Of a stretch of DNA of 64,000 nucleotides, positions 26,019 through 34,244 are shown piece by piece. Source of the DNA: Thermohalobaculum sp038534135. Its GTDB lineage: Bacteria; Pseudomonadota; Alphaproteobacteria; Rhodobacterales; Rhodobacteraceae. Position numbers and translations under genes: made by a program. Every line of letters begins with the position of its first letter. Within the stretch, counting starts at the first letter, position 1. A model generated the notes under the pieces. The model had not been told where the DNA came from. It saw only the letters and a program-made list of their open reading frames with translations, and did no database searches. Location: assembly GCA_038534135.1 (NCBI GenBank), contig JBCAXJ010000003.1:62001-126000 (forward strand), given 5' to 3'.

Positions 26019-26764
26019 TTCGAAAATTTCTCAACTATCTTCGGGAATTCTGTGTCCCAGAGCACGGTTTCTTCAAATCGGAATGGAGGAACGTCTGCCA
26101 CCAGTTCTCGTCGCGCAGTCTGACAAAGAAGTGCCTCGGCGTCGAGGCGTTTCTGCGGCACGCGACCGGTCTTGAGCCAGTGCTCGAGCGCTCCTCGCGT
26201 GGCATCGGGCAGAGCATTTGCCTCCGCCAAAATCCGCCCCCAGGTCCGATGTTTGTAGAATAGCGCCTTTGCGGTCGCGGCAAGTTCGTGCATCGCGAGG
26301 TCCTGCAAGATCCCGTCTTGCAGGGCTTGGTCCAGCGTCGCACGCACGTCGACCATCGCCTCGGTCGCGGCATAGCCGGTCTCTGCCGGGCCATGCAGGA
26401 CGGCGACCTCGTCATCATCCTCGAAAGGGTCCGGGAACGGATCGAACCGGCCCTTGGAATAGGCCGCGTAGATCCTGCCGACACCGACCATGCCGAACTG
26501 GTCCAGCTCCGCTGCCCGCAACGCACCCATGCTGGCAGCCCCCGCAACCGTGCGGCCATGGCTCAGCGCCCAGAGGATTTCCTTGTGCCAGACCGAGGGC
26601 ACCTGCTCGAAGTAGCCATCGATGATCAGGATCGTCTCCGGATCATGCGCCTCGACAGCGCGCACGACATCGCCGCGCCGGGCGGGCGGAAGATAGATCG
26701 CGTCAAGATGCTTGCGTGCTGCGTTCAGCCCAACGCTGGGACCCAGGAACACGACGGTGCTCAT
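26015..26764 (-). CDS. tfuA: TfuA-like protein (YcaO partner)
   Basis: 249 residues. VVFLGPSVGLNAARKHLDAIYLPPARRGDVVRA and TVAGAASMGALRAAELDQFGMVGVGRIY are the core motifs of the TfuA family, named from trifolitoxin biosynthesis. TfuA proteins pair with YcaO enzymes that install backbone thioamides (for example thioglycine in methyl-coenzyme M reductase). It lies directly downstream of the ycaO gene and is reached through a chain of ATGA overlaps; its own stop overlaps the peptidase start. Confidence in the family is high; the chemistry here is inferred. Confidence 0.92.
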   Translation of the reverse strand: MSTVVFLGPSVGLNAARKHLDAIYLPPARRGDVVRAVEAHDPETILIIDGYFEQVPSVWHKEILWALSHGRTVAGAASMGALRAAELDQFGMVGVGRIYAAYSKGRFDPFPDPFEDDDEVAVLHGPAETGYAATEAMVDVRATLDQALQDGILQDLAMHELAATAKALFYKHRTWGRILAEANALPDATRGALEHWLKTGRVPQKRLDAEALLCQTARRELVADVPPFRFEETVLWDTEFPKIVEKFSK

Positions 26765-26797
26765 GCGGTGCTCATGCGGTGCTCATGCGGTGCTCAT
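26762..26797 (-). promoter_or_regulatory. Chain of ATGA overlaps made by an 11-bp tandem repeat between ycaO and tfuA
   Basis: On the minus strand ATGAGCACCGC is repeated three times and leads into the tfuA start ATGAGCACCGT. The first ATG overlaps the ycaO stop (ATGA). Each copy encodes Met-Ser-Thr-Ala followed by a stop whose TGA overlaps the next ATG. Ribosomes leaving ycaO would meet four successive stop/start overlaps before translating tfuA. Confidence 0.85.
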
Positions 26798-28011
26798 GAT
26801 GTTTGCCCGTTCAGGATCGCCGCGGCCCGCGCGCCCGGAACATACGCGCTGGTTGGGCCTTCGAACGCGGCCTCGAGCCCCGGCACGACGACACGGGACA
26901 CCGCGCAGGGCAGGGCCGGTTTGCCCAGGTCGACAGTCAGAGCTTCCTCGATGCCGACTCGTATCAACGCCGACAGAACGACGTCGATATCGCCGGCGAA
27001 GCTTTCGGTTTCACGCGACGGGATGTCGCCGAAATCGCGCTCTGGTGTCAGCCCGTCCAGAACGCGTCGTGTCATGGCGCGTCGCTTCGCGATCGCGTCG
27101 TCAGTGTAGTCGGGATCGGTGATGTCCTCGCGCGCACCGGCGATGAAGGTCCCGCGCGCCTGCGCGGCCTCGGTCAGCGCGCGCACCAGCGCAACCTCGG
27201 GCGACAGGTGCGCGCCCCCGCCGATCTCGTCGGCGCCTGTCTCGCCAGTCCGGTCATGTATGAGTGCGACGAAGACCGGGATGCCGGTGTCCGAACGCAC
27301 GTCCCAGACGGCCACGTCGATCTCCGCTGTCTCGAACAGATCCAGCAAGGTGCGCGGCGCACCGGTCACCGTCTCGGGTCGCACAGCCGTGGCACTGCCC
27401 CAGGCATTGGCACCAAGCTTCCACACTGTGATCGCATCGCGTTCGATCACCTCGAAAAGACCGTGCAGCACCGCCTCCTCGCGCGTGTTGCCCGAGGCCA
27501 AGCCGTTCGTCGTCGCCGCGAACGCGCCGGAATGCGCTGGTTCGGGCCGGGCATAGTTCGCGTGCACCAGTTCGAACGGCAGCCATTTTCGCGCGCCGCT
27601 GATCAGATCCTCGGCTTCGGTCCACAGGAACGGCAGCATCGGATCGAACCCGTCCGGATTGGCCAGCGGCAGGCGCGTGATGTCGGCCAGCGCGTGGGTA
27701 TAGGCAAGTTCGTCGATCGAGGCGAATTTCAGCGGGGCATCGATGCTCTCGGCGCACCAGGTCTCGTACGCTTCCATCACGGCCGAGACCCTTGCCGCCT
27801 CGACCGACAGGCCCTTGCCCTGAAACACCGACAAAGATCGCGAGTTCGGTCGACACGCCGTGAAGACCGGGATACCGATACGGTCGAGCCCCGTGATGTT
27901 GGCAACCCGCGCAATCCCGAAGACCGGCAAGAGTGGCTTCAGCCGCGCCCAGGTCTCCGAAGGCGGACAGGATCGCCGCCCGCCGTCACGCCAGGACTTG
28001 GTCAGACCCAT
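26794..28011 (-). CDS. ycaO: YcaO-domain enzyme (thioamide/azoline-forming type)
   Basis: ATP-dependent backbone-amide-activating enzyme, 405 residues from the ATG at 28011; a GTG at 28017 would add two. YcaO ATP-site motifs: SAVMEAYETWCAE near residue 80, TTNGLASGNTREEAVLHGLFEVIERD near residue 175, and a later acidic segment PEVALVRALTEAAQARGTFIAG. The C-terminus (YVPGARAAAILNGQTS) has no PxPxP tail, unlike azoline-forming YcaOs that need an E1-like partner; this and the TfuA neighbour favour the TfuA-dependent thioamidation class. It starts 9 bp after the cyclase/ATPase stop and overlaps the first micro-ORF. Confidence 0.93.
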   Translation of the reverse strand: MGLTKSWRDGGRRSCPPSETWARLKPLLPVFGIARVANITGLDRIGIPVFTACRPNSRSLSVFQGKGLSVEAARVSAVMEAYETWCAESIDAPLKFASIDELAYTHALADITRLPLANPDGFDPMLPFLWTEAEDLISGARKWLPFELVHANYARPEPAHSGAFAATTNGLASGNTREEAVLHGLFEVIERDAITVWKLGANAWGSATAVRPETVTGAPRTLLDLFETAEIDVAVWDVRSDTGIPVFVALIHDRTGETGADEIGGGAHLSPEVALVRALTEAAQARGTFIAGAREDITDPDYTDDAIAKRRAMTRRVLDGLTPERDFGDIPSRETESFAGDIDVVLSALIRVGIEEALTVDLGKPALPCAVSRVVVPGLEAAFEGPTSAYVPGARAAAILNGQTS

Positions 28012-28020
28012 GTGCACCCG

Positions 28021-31000
28021 TCACGGAGTTTCAGCGAGCAGGCGGCGCGCCTCGTCCATATCATGGCCCGCGGCATTTGCATCAAAACGGCGAAGCACGG
28101 CGACCAGATCCGCCCGCCTACGCTCGGCGTCCCCACCGGCCGAACCCCACCGTAGCCCGGTCATTGCCGCGCGCAACTCCAGCGCCAGTGCGCCTTGTGC
28201 CTTTGCAAGCTGGCGAGCCTCGTTCAGACGCGTGCGCACAAAATCCGCCACGGGCTCCGGCCGGGCCAGTTCGACCTCGACCTCGTTCCGGGCAATCTCG
28301 GCGCCCCAGTAGTTGACACCTTCGTCGTCGATCACGGCGCGGCCGTCGTAGAGCGCATTCAGCGCCTCGTCCAATCGACCCATCCGGCGCATCGCCTGGC
28401 TGCGGATGCACTGATAGACCGGGAAGTCTTCCGGCGTGCCGACTTCCTGCATCACGCGAAAGCCTTCGTCGACCTGCGCGAGCCCATCTTCGATGCCGCC
28501 CTGGGCGATCTGCGCCCAGCCCTGAAAGATCTCGGCCTTGGCGCGGTAGTCTTCCAGGTCGCGCTCGGTCGCCAGACCGTGCAGCCGTGTCGCCAGGCGC
28601 GCCACCGTCACCGGGTCGCGCCGGTAGTGGTGCAGCATGATCGCGATGTCGAGCGCGTGCAGAAGACTGCCCAGATGCCCAAGCCGCTCGGCATGCGCCA
28701 GTGCTGAGTCGCAGTGGATCGTCGCCGCGTCGCCCGCCCCCTGCAGCCAGCTTGCCAGACCGATCTCACCCAGCGCGCAAACCTTGCAATCGTGCCCGCC
28801 ATACAGCGTGCCATGCCCCTCGAACCCGCCATCCTGGTACATCACGAGCCCTTCTCGGGCGGTTTCAATCGACTGGGTCAACTCGCCCATCTGGAAAGCG
28901 TTCGCCCAGACGCAGTGCTTGGCCTGCAGTTTGAACTCGGCGCCGTCCATCCGGTTCGAGACGGCTTGCAGACGCTTGGCGCGCTCGGCCATGGTCGCGA
29001 AGCTGTCCGAGACCCGCCACCAGCCCCAATAGGCCGGAAAGTGGTGTTCGGATTCCGGTGTCGCCTCGGCCAGACCCATCGCGATGTCATAAGCGCTGCG
29101 GGTCTCCCGTGCGCCCGGACCGCGCGCCGACAGAAGCGCGCCTGCCAGCAGAACCTGCACCTGCAACCGCGTGTGCGCGTGGTCGGCGCCACCTTCACCG
29201 CGTTGTCCCATTTCGCCCAGAAGATCTGCCGCCTTCTGATAATGTGCCGCCGCCTCGTGGCTGGCCGATGTGCGGTTGGCGCCAAGACCGGCCTGCATGT
29301 AGGCATCGACCGCCTCGGACAACCGCCCGCAGGCCTCCATGTGATAGCCGATGTTCTCGGGCCGCGTCGCCGACAGCCGCTTGGGGTTCTTTTCGAGCCA
29401 GCGCAGGTATCGTTCGTGCCATGTCAGACGCGCCCGGCGGACGATGCTCTCGTAAGCAGCGCTCTGGTACAGCGCATGGCGGAACGACAGGCGCCCTCCG
29501 CGCGCCACCGACAGGATCCCCGCAATCGACAGCGCCGTGACGGCCGCATCGATCGTATCCGGCGCGACTCCGGACACCTCGAGCAATGCGGCCCGGTCGA
29601 AATCCCGCCCCAGCACGGCGCAGATCTGGGCAAAGAGCTTCGCGTCGCCCAGCATGTCCAGGCGCGATGTGATCAGATCCAGCAGTGACGGTGGCGTCAT
29701 CGCCTGGGTCGGCGACCCGGCACCGCGGAAAACATTCCGCTCCCGCACCATCTGGCCGCTCTCGATCAGCGATTTGGTCAGTTCCTCGACATAAAGCGGC
29801 AAGCCATTGGTCGCGTCGATGATCTGGTTGGACACGGCGGCCTCGACGGGACCACCCGCGACCTGTTCGATCAGCGACACCGCCGACCGCGACGGCAAAC
29901 CCGCCAGGGTGATCTGCGTCTGGCGGGGATCCGTCCAATCTGCCTGAAATTCCGAGCGTGCCAGAACCAGCAGGAAGATCTTGGCGGTCTCGTCGGACGA
30001 GATCCGGTCAAGCATCTCAAGCGTCGAGTGGTCGATCCAGTGTGCGTCCTCGATGACAATGGCCAGCGGTCGCGGAAGCCGCTCGACCAGTGCCGCGCAG
30101 GCGGCAAAGACCGCCTGCCGTCCTGCGGTTCCATCCTCCAACTCGCCGTCGAGCAGGCTTTTGAGCACGTTCACATGGATCGCATCGCCCATGCTCTCGC
30201 GATCGAACCAGCCCGCGATCTTGTTGACAAGCTCGTCCGTCGCGCCATTGCCGTCAGCATGCACCCAGCGGTCAACCGTCTCGCGCAGGCTGGCAAACGG
30301 CGAATGACGGCCCGCGACGGTGCCCGCAAACTCCAGGATCTGGCCCCGGGGAATGCCTGCGTCCTTCAGGAAACACGACGCCAGAACGGATTTACCGGCA
30401 CCCGCTTCGGCCGAGATGACGATCCGCGCGCTGCCCTGATCCTCGACACGCCCCCAGGCTGCCATCAGGGTCGCGACTTCCCCTTCGCGCCCGACAGGCA
30501 TCCGGGTTACGTCCGGAAGGACCGACGTCGCGGGTTTGCGGCCCAGCACATGGAAGATCTCGATCGGCTCGGGGATGCCCTTGAGATCGCGGAACCCGAT
30601 CGACTCCATCCGGAAGGTCGAGGTGATCAGCGCCTTTGTCTCAGCACTCACCGCAACGCCGTTCTGCGGTGCAAACCCTTCGATCCGCGCGGTCATGTTG
30701 GGGACGACGCCCGTGACCGAGTGGTGTTCCTGGCGCACGCCCGCACCCATCGTGCCGATCAGGACGCGGCCGGTATGCAGTGACAGCCGCACCGCGAATT
30801 CGACGCCGTGCTTGTCCATGACCGGCTGGCCCAGCGCCTGCGCCTTGCGGCAGATCTCAAGTGCCGCATCCGCCGCCCGGATCGCTGAATCCTCGTGGGC
30901 GCGCGGATAGCCGAAATAGGCCATGATCCCGTCGCCCAGATATTGCGCAATCATGCCTCCACGGCTCTCGATCGACTCGGCACAGATCGCCTGGTAATCG

Positions 31001-31224
31001 CGCAGAAGCTCGCGCAGATCCTCGGGGTGCAAGCGCGATGACAGCGAAGTCGACCCCGCCACATCGCAGAACATCACGGTGATCTGCCGGTGCTCGCCGC
31101 CTTCCTCGCGCTTCAGGGCATCATGTTCGGTCAGGCGCGCGCCACAATGCGGGCAAAAGCGCGCCTTTGCCGGCACGGTCTCGTTGCATGTCCCGCATGT
31201 CGGAGAGGCCGCGCTCGGCTCCAC
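28021..31224 (-). CDS. Zinc-ribbon / class III adenylyl cyclase / AAA-ATPase / TPR regulator
   Basis: 1067 residues. Residues 10-33 form a double CxxC zinc ribbon (CGTC, CPHC). A class III cyclase domain at about 45-235 has both metal Asp residues (VMFCDVAGSTS, YLGDGIMAYFG) and the transition-state Asn/Arg in VPNMTARIEGF, so it looks active. An AAA-type ATPase domain at about 255-560 has Walker A SAEAGAGKS and Walker B IVIEDAHW. The remainder is TPR-like. No DNA-binding domain is visible. The GTG start at 31224 is the only good candidate. It heads the ycaO-tfuA-peptidase-precursor operon and may sense a signal or regulate the system through cAMP (inference). Confidence 0.88.
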   Translation of the reverse strand: MEPSAASPTCGTCNETVPAKARFCPHCGARLTEHDALKREEGGEHRQITVMFCDVAGSTSLSSRLHPEDLRELLRDYQAICAESIESRGGMIAQYLGDGIMAYFGYPRAHEDSAIRAADAALEICRKAQALGQPVMDKHGVEFAVRLSLHTGRVLIGTMGAGVRQEHHSVTGVVPNMTARIEGFAPQNGVAVSAETKALITSTFRMESIGFRDLKGIPEPIEIFHVLGRKPATSVLPDVTRMPVGREGEVATLMAAWGRVEDQGSARIVISAEAGAGKSVLASCFLKDAGIPRGQILEFAGTVAGRHSPFASLRETVDRWVHADGNGATDELVNKIAGWFDRESMGDAIHVNVLKSLLDGELEDGTAGRQAVFAACAALVERLPRPLAIVIEDAHWIDHSTLEMLDRISSDETAKIFLLVLARSEFQADWTDPRQTQITLAGLPSRSAVSLIEQVAGGPVEAAVSNQIIDATNGLPLYVEELTKSLIESGQMVRERNVFRGAGSPTQAMTPPSLLDLITSRLDMLGDAKLFAQICAVLGRDFDRAALLEVSGVAPDTIDAAVTALSIAGILSVARGGRLSFRHALYQSAAYESIVRRARLTWHERYLRWLEKNPKRLSATRPENIGYHMEACGRLSEAVDAYMQAGLGANRTSASHEAAAHYQKAADLLGEMGQRGEGGADHAHTRLQVQVLLAGALLSARGPGARETRSAYDIAMGLAEATPESEHHFPAYWGWWRVSDSFATMAERAKRLQAVSNRMDGAEFKLQAKHCVWANAFQMGELTQSIETAREGLVMYQDGGFEGHGTLYGGHDCKVCALGEIGLASWLQGAGDAATIHCDSALAHAERLGHLGSLLHALDIAIMLHHYRRDPVTVARLATRLHGLATERDLEDYRAKAEIFQGWAQIAQGGIEDGLAQVDEGFRVMQEVGTPEDFPVYQCIRSQAMRRMGRLDEALNALYDGRAVIDDEGVNYWGAEIARNEVEVELARPEPVADFVRTRLNEARQLAKAQGALALELRAAMTGLRWGSAGGDAERRRADLVAVLRRFDANAAGHDMDEARRLLAETP

Positions 31225-31360
31225 CTGGACCCCCTTGTTCTCCGGTCTCCGGCACTACCCCAGCGCCTTGCCGAACAAGGACTTTTAGCGAATCGCCGGG
31301 CGCCCGCAAGCCCGCTCGCGCTACCGTCAGCGCCTTCGCAACCAGAACGAGAGGTTCGGA

Positions 31361-32176
31361 TCAGCGCCGTTCCTGTCGCGCGTAAGTCTCTTGCCATTCT
31401 GGATGCCATCGGGACAGGGGTGGCCGATCCTCGACAATATCGCCCGCAGCCCACGCGATCCGGGCGTGATCCATCTTCTCGGTCACCTCCCCATCGGGGC
31501 AAATCACGTAAAAGCTGTGTCGTTCCAACGCATCCAGCATGTAGCCCACGACCTGATCGGGCATCCACGCGCCGGGTTTCGGATCGTTCAGCCCCGTTGT
31601 GGTCCATCCGGGCACCAGCAGATGCGCCGATACCCGGCAGGCCGGGTCCTGCCGCAGATCGTGCTGCAGACACTCGGTATAGGTTTTCACAGCCGATTTC
31701 GCCATGTTGTAGACGGGGTGTCCGGGCGGGTTGGTGATGCCTTGCTTCGAGCCGGTGTTGATGATCAGGCCGGGATCGCGCAGATCTTTCATCGACGGCA
31801 GGAAAGCCCGCACGCCGTTCACAACGCCCATCACGTTGATGTCGATTGCGCGCCGCCAGTCGGCCAGCGGTGCATCCAATCCCCGTCCGATCCGGGTCAC
31901 GGCATTGTTCACCAGTACAGAGGGCGCACCACCGAACGTCCGGTCAATGCGATCGCGGGCATGTTCCAACGCCTCGATCTCGGCGACATCGCACAGGATG
32001 CCATCGGTATCGCCGCCGATTTCGGTCCGCGCTTCGTTGAGATGCTCGGCGTCGATGTCGAGCAGCGCGACCTTCATCCCCTCCTGCACGAAGCGCCGGG
32101 CGAACGCACGCCCGATGCCAAGTGCCGCCCCTGTTACGACCGCGATCTTGCCCGGCGCGATTGCCTGATGTCCCAT
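31361..32176 (-). CDS. SDR-family oxidoreductase
   Basis: Short-chain dehydrogenase of 271 residues from the ATG at 32176, which has GGAGGA four bases upstream; an earlier in-frame start at 32209 lacks this. NAD(P) motif TGAALGIGRAFA, DID acidic residue for NAD preference (ALLDIDAEHLN), NNAVTRIG, and the catalytic pair in GSKQGITNPPGHPVYNMAKSAVKTY (Tyr-x3-Lys), with Ser of INTGS. Substrate unknown. It lies upstream of the cyclase gene on the same strand (136-bp gap), so it could be co-transcribed with the RiPP operon, but no functional link is evident. Confidence 0.88.
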   Translation of the reverse strand: MGHQAIAPGKIAVVTGAALGIGRAFARRFVQEGMKVALLDIDAEHLNEARTEIGGDTDGILCDVAEIEALEHARDRIDRTFGGAPSVLVNNAVTRIGRGLDAPLADWRRAIDINVMGVVNGVRAFLPSMKDLRDPGLIINTGSKQGITNPPGHPVYNMAKSAVKTYTECLQHDLRQDPACRVSAHLLVPGWTTTGLNDPKPGAWMPDQVVGYMLDALERHSFYVICPDGEVTEKMDHARIAWAAGDIVEDRPPLSRWHPEWQETYARQERR

Positions 32177-32299
32177 TGCGTCCTCCGTTCGTGGATTGTT
32201 TCGGACCACGATATGCGGAGGACAGGATCCGTCAGACGGTTTTTTTGTGCAGAGCGTCCGCCCAGCGGCCGGATCGGCAGTCAGACAAGGGGATTGCCG

Positions 32300-32566
32300 T
32301 CAATTCGAACCGGTCGGCGTCTCGGTCTTTGGGGTTTTCGTCCGCGATTCGTTCGTCTCGGACTCGATCGAGAACAGACGTTCGAACAGGCTTGGCGTGT
32401 TGTCCTGATCGCGGTCGGCGCGGGCTTTGCGGAACTGTTCCTTCAGTTCGGCTTGGCGTTCGAAGTTGTCCTGGCCGCCCTTTGCGTGCGCGAGCGAGCC
32501 GTTCAGCGCGACCAGCGAAATCGAAAAAGCAGTCAGGGCTGCGGGGAGGATCAGAATGCGGGACAT
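32300..32566 (-). CDS. Small exported hypothetical protein
   Basis: 88 residues from the ATG at 32566, chosen because a GGAG lies 8 bp upstream and because it begins a clear signal peptide (MSRILILPAALTAFSISLVALNGSLAHA, cleavage near residue 28). The mature part is short, charged and probably helical (FERQAELKEQFRKARADRD) with a Thr/Lys-rich tail. No domain recognised. It lies upstream of the SDR gene on the same strand. Confidence 0.6.
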   Translation of the reverse strand: MSRILILPAALTAFSISLVALNGSLAHAKGGQDNFERQAELKEQFRKARADRDQDNTPSLFERLFSIESETNESRTKTPKTETPTGSN

Positions 32567-32721
32567 CGGGTGGCTCCTGGGTCCGGGTTGCGATGAAGAT
32601 GAGGTGGGGCGCAGCCGATCACGGTTCACCCAACGCGTCTTCACCATGCCGTCACGGTGTGTGAGCGGCGCTTGCAACGGGCAGCACTCTGGTCTCAACT
32701 CGCGCCAAAGGAGCCTGCCCC

Positions 32722-33369
32722 ATGCTTTCCGCCGATCTCTTCTACTCGTTCCGAAGCCCGTACTCGTACCTGGGCGTTGCTCGATACCGCCAGTTGACGC
32801 GGGATTGGGATCTGCAGGTCCGCCTGCGCCCGGTCTACCCGATCGCGATCCGAAATCCGGCGTTCTTCGAGCAGGTCAATCCGCTCTGGGTGCCGTATCT
32901 GCTGAAGGACGTCGTGCGCACGGCCGAATTCAACGGCATACCGTTCCAGTGGCCAAAGCCCGATCCCGTGGTGATGGACCGTGAAACGCGGGAAATCTCG
33001 CCGGAACAACCCTACATTCGGCGCCTAACTTACCTCGGTTTGGAGGCCGCGCGGCGCGGCAAGGGCCTCGACTTCGCATGCGCGGTCGGACACGCGCTCT
33101 GGGGCGAGGGGGTTGTCGATTGGCACCTTCCAGAGAATTTCGCCCCGATCGTGGCGCGCGCAGGTCTGGACCTGTCCGAATTGGAGGCAGCGAACGCCGG
33201 TCAGGAAGACGCGCTCGAGGCCCAGATCGCCGCGAACCAGGCCGAGCAGGAACAGGCGGGCCACTGGGGCACGCCCTGTCTGGTGTTCGATGGCGAGCCG
33301 TTCTTCGGCCAGGACCGCATCGACATGGCGGTCTGGCGGATGCAGCAAGAGGGCCTTCAGGCTGCCTAA
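32722..33369 (+). CDS. 2-hydroxychromene-2-carboxylate isomerase / DsbA-family thiol oxidoreductase
   Basis: 215 residues with the thioredoxin-fold kappa-GST layout. The N-terminal FYSFRSPYSYLG carries the Ser that binds glutathione in HCCA isomerases in place of the CxxC of DsbA. The helical insert spans about 60-170, and HWGTPCLVFDGEPFFGQDRI is the conserved cis-Pro end. It likely catalyses a glutathione-dependent isomerisation of an aromatic breakdown intermediate; substrate unproven. Its stop codon overlaps the convergent phosphodiesterase stop by four bases. Confidence 0.85.
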   Translation: MLSADLFYSFRSPYSYLGVARYRQLTRDWDLQVRLRPVYPIAIRNPAFFEQVNPLWVPYLLKDVVRTAEFNGIPFQWPKPDPVVMDRETREISPEQPYIRRLTYLGLEAARRGKGLDFACAVGHALWGEGVVDWHLPENFAPIVARAGLDLSELEAANAGQEDALEAQIAANQAEQEQAGHWGTPCLVFDGEPFFGQDRIDMAVWRMQQEGLQAA

Positions 33370-34190
33370 CGGGCCATGCTGGCCCTGTCCCAAGCGGCGT
33401 AATCCGGCGAGCCTTCGACCCGGATGTCCCCGTCATAACCGTACTCGACCATGTGCACCGTCACCGACGGACCGTCCGAGATGATGACGGAGTAGGCCTC
33501 GGGCAGGTCCGAGGCTGACAACAGATCAGACTCGGCGAAGTTCGCCCATCCCGCGTGGTTCGTGCCGCGCGGCGCGCTGACCGGAATGCCGTGGAAGCTG
33601 CCGGATAAAGGCAAATGGCAATGGCCGAAGAAGATATGACGGATCTTGGCGCGGTGTGGCGCGATCGTCGCACCCAGCCGTGCCGAATCCAGCAGCATGA
33701 TCCGGTCGGTCGGGCCGATATGCGTCGGGATCATGTTGTGGTGCAGGAACAGCCAGACCGGTCCCGCCGCCTCGGCCAGCCGCGCCGACAGCCAGCTTGC
33801 CCGCGCATCACAGAAGAATCCGGCATGACTGTTCGGTCCCCAGGTATCCAGCAGAATCGCGGTTCCATCGCTCAACGGCACGGCCTGCTGAACGAACCCG
33901 TTCGGGTCGGAAAGCTCCGGAAAGACCGACAACACCGTGTTTCGATCATCGTGGTTGCCGATGCACAGGTGAACGGGAACCGGCAGATCGGCGATCCGGT
34001 CCTTCAGGCGCGCGTAATCCTCGCGATCGCCCCAGTCCGACAGATCGCCCGTGATGATGATCGCCTCGGCATCCGGGTGGTTGTCCAGTGCATGGGTCAA
34101 CGCCTTCTCGAAGTTCGCGTTCGGATCGCGCCCGCCGATGGACGCGCCCGGCGTGGTCAGGTGAATGTCGGTGAGTTGGATCAGTTTCAT
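33366..34190 (-). CDS. Class III cyclic-nucleotide/glycerophosphodiester phosphodiesterase (CpdA/GpdQ type)
   Basis: Binuclear metallophosphoesterase, 274 residues from the ATG at 34190. All metal motifs are present: LTDIHL, ITGDLSDWG, CIGNHD, FLHHN and FGHCHLPLSG. This is the pattern of CpdA (cAMP hydrolysis) and GpdQ (glycerophosphodiester hydrolysis). Proximity to a Ugp-like importer favours the GpdQ-type role, releasing glycerol-3-phosphate from imported diesters. The AT-rich gene at 34245-34805 now lies between it and the importer. Confidence 0.85.
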   Translation of the reverse strand: MKLIQLTDIHLTTPGASIGGRDPNANFEKALTHALDNHPDAEAIIITGDLSDWGDREDYARLKDRIADLPVPVHLCIGNHDDRNTVLSVFPELSDPNGFVQQAVPLSDGTAILLDTWGPNSHAGFFCDARASWLSARLAEAAGPVWLFLHHNMIPTHIGPTDRIMLLDSARLGATIAPHRAKIRHIFFGHCHLPLSGSFHGIPVSAPRGTNHAGWANFAESDLLSASDLPEAYSVIISDGPSVTVHMVEYGYDGDIRVEGSPDYAAWDRASMAR

Positions 34191-34244
34191 TTTTCTATAC
34201 ACCCGCTATGATTTGCTTCGCTATAGTTGATTCGAGGTATTGGA

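Noticed and set aside
32236..32256. Intrinsic terminator CCGT-CAG-ACGG followed by seven T
   Set aside because: Oriented for plus-strand transcription, but no plus-strand gene ends upstream; both neighbouring genes are on the minus strand, and the stem is only 4 bp.
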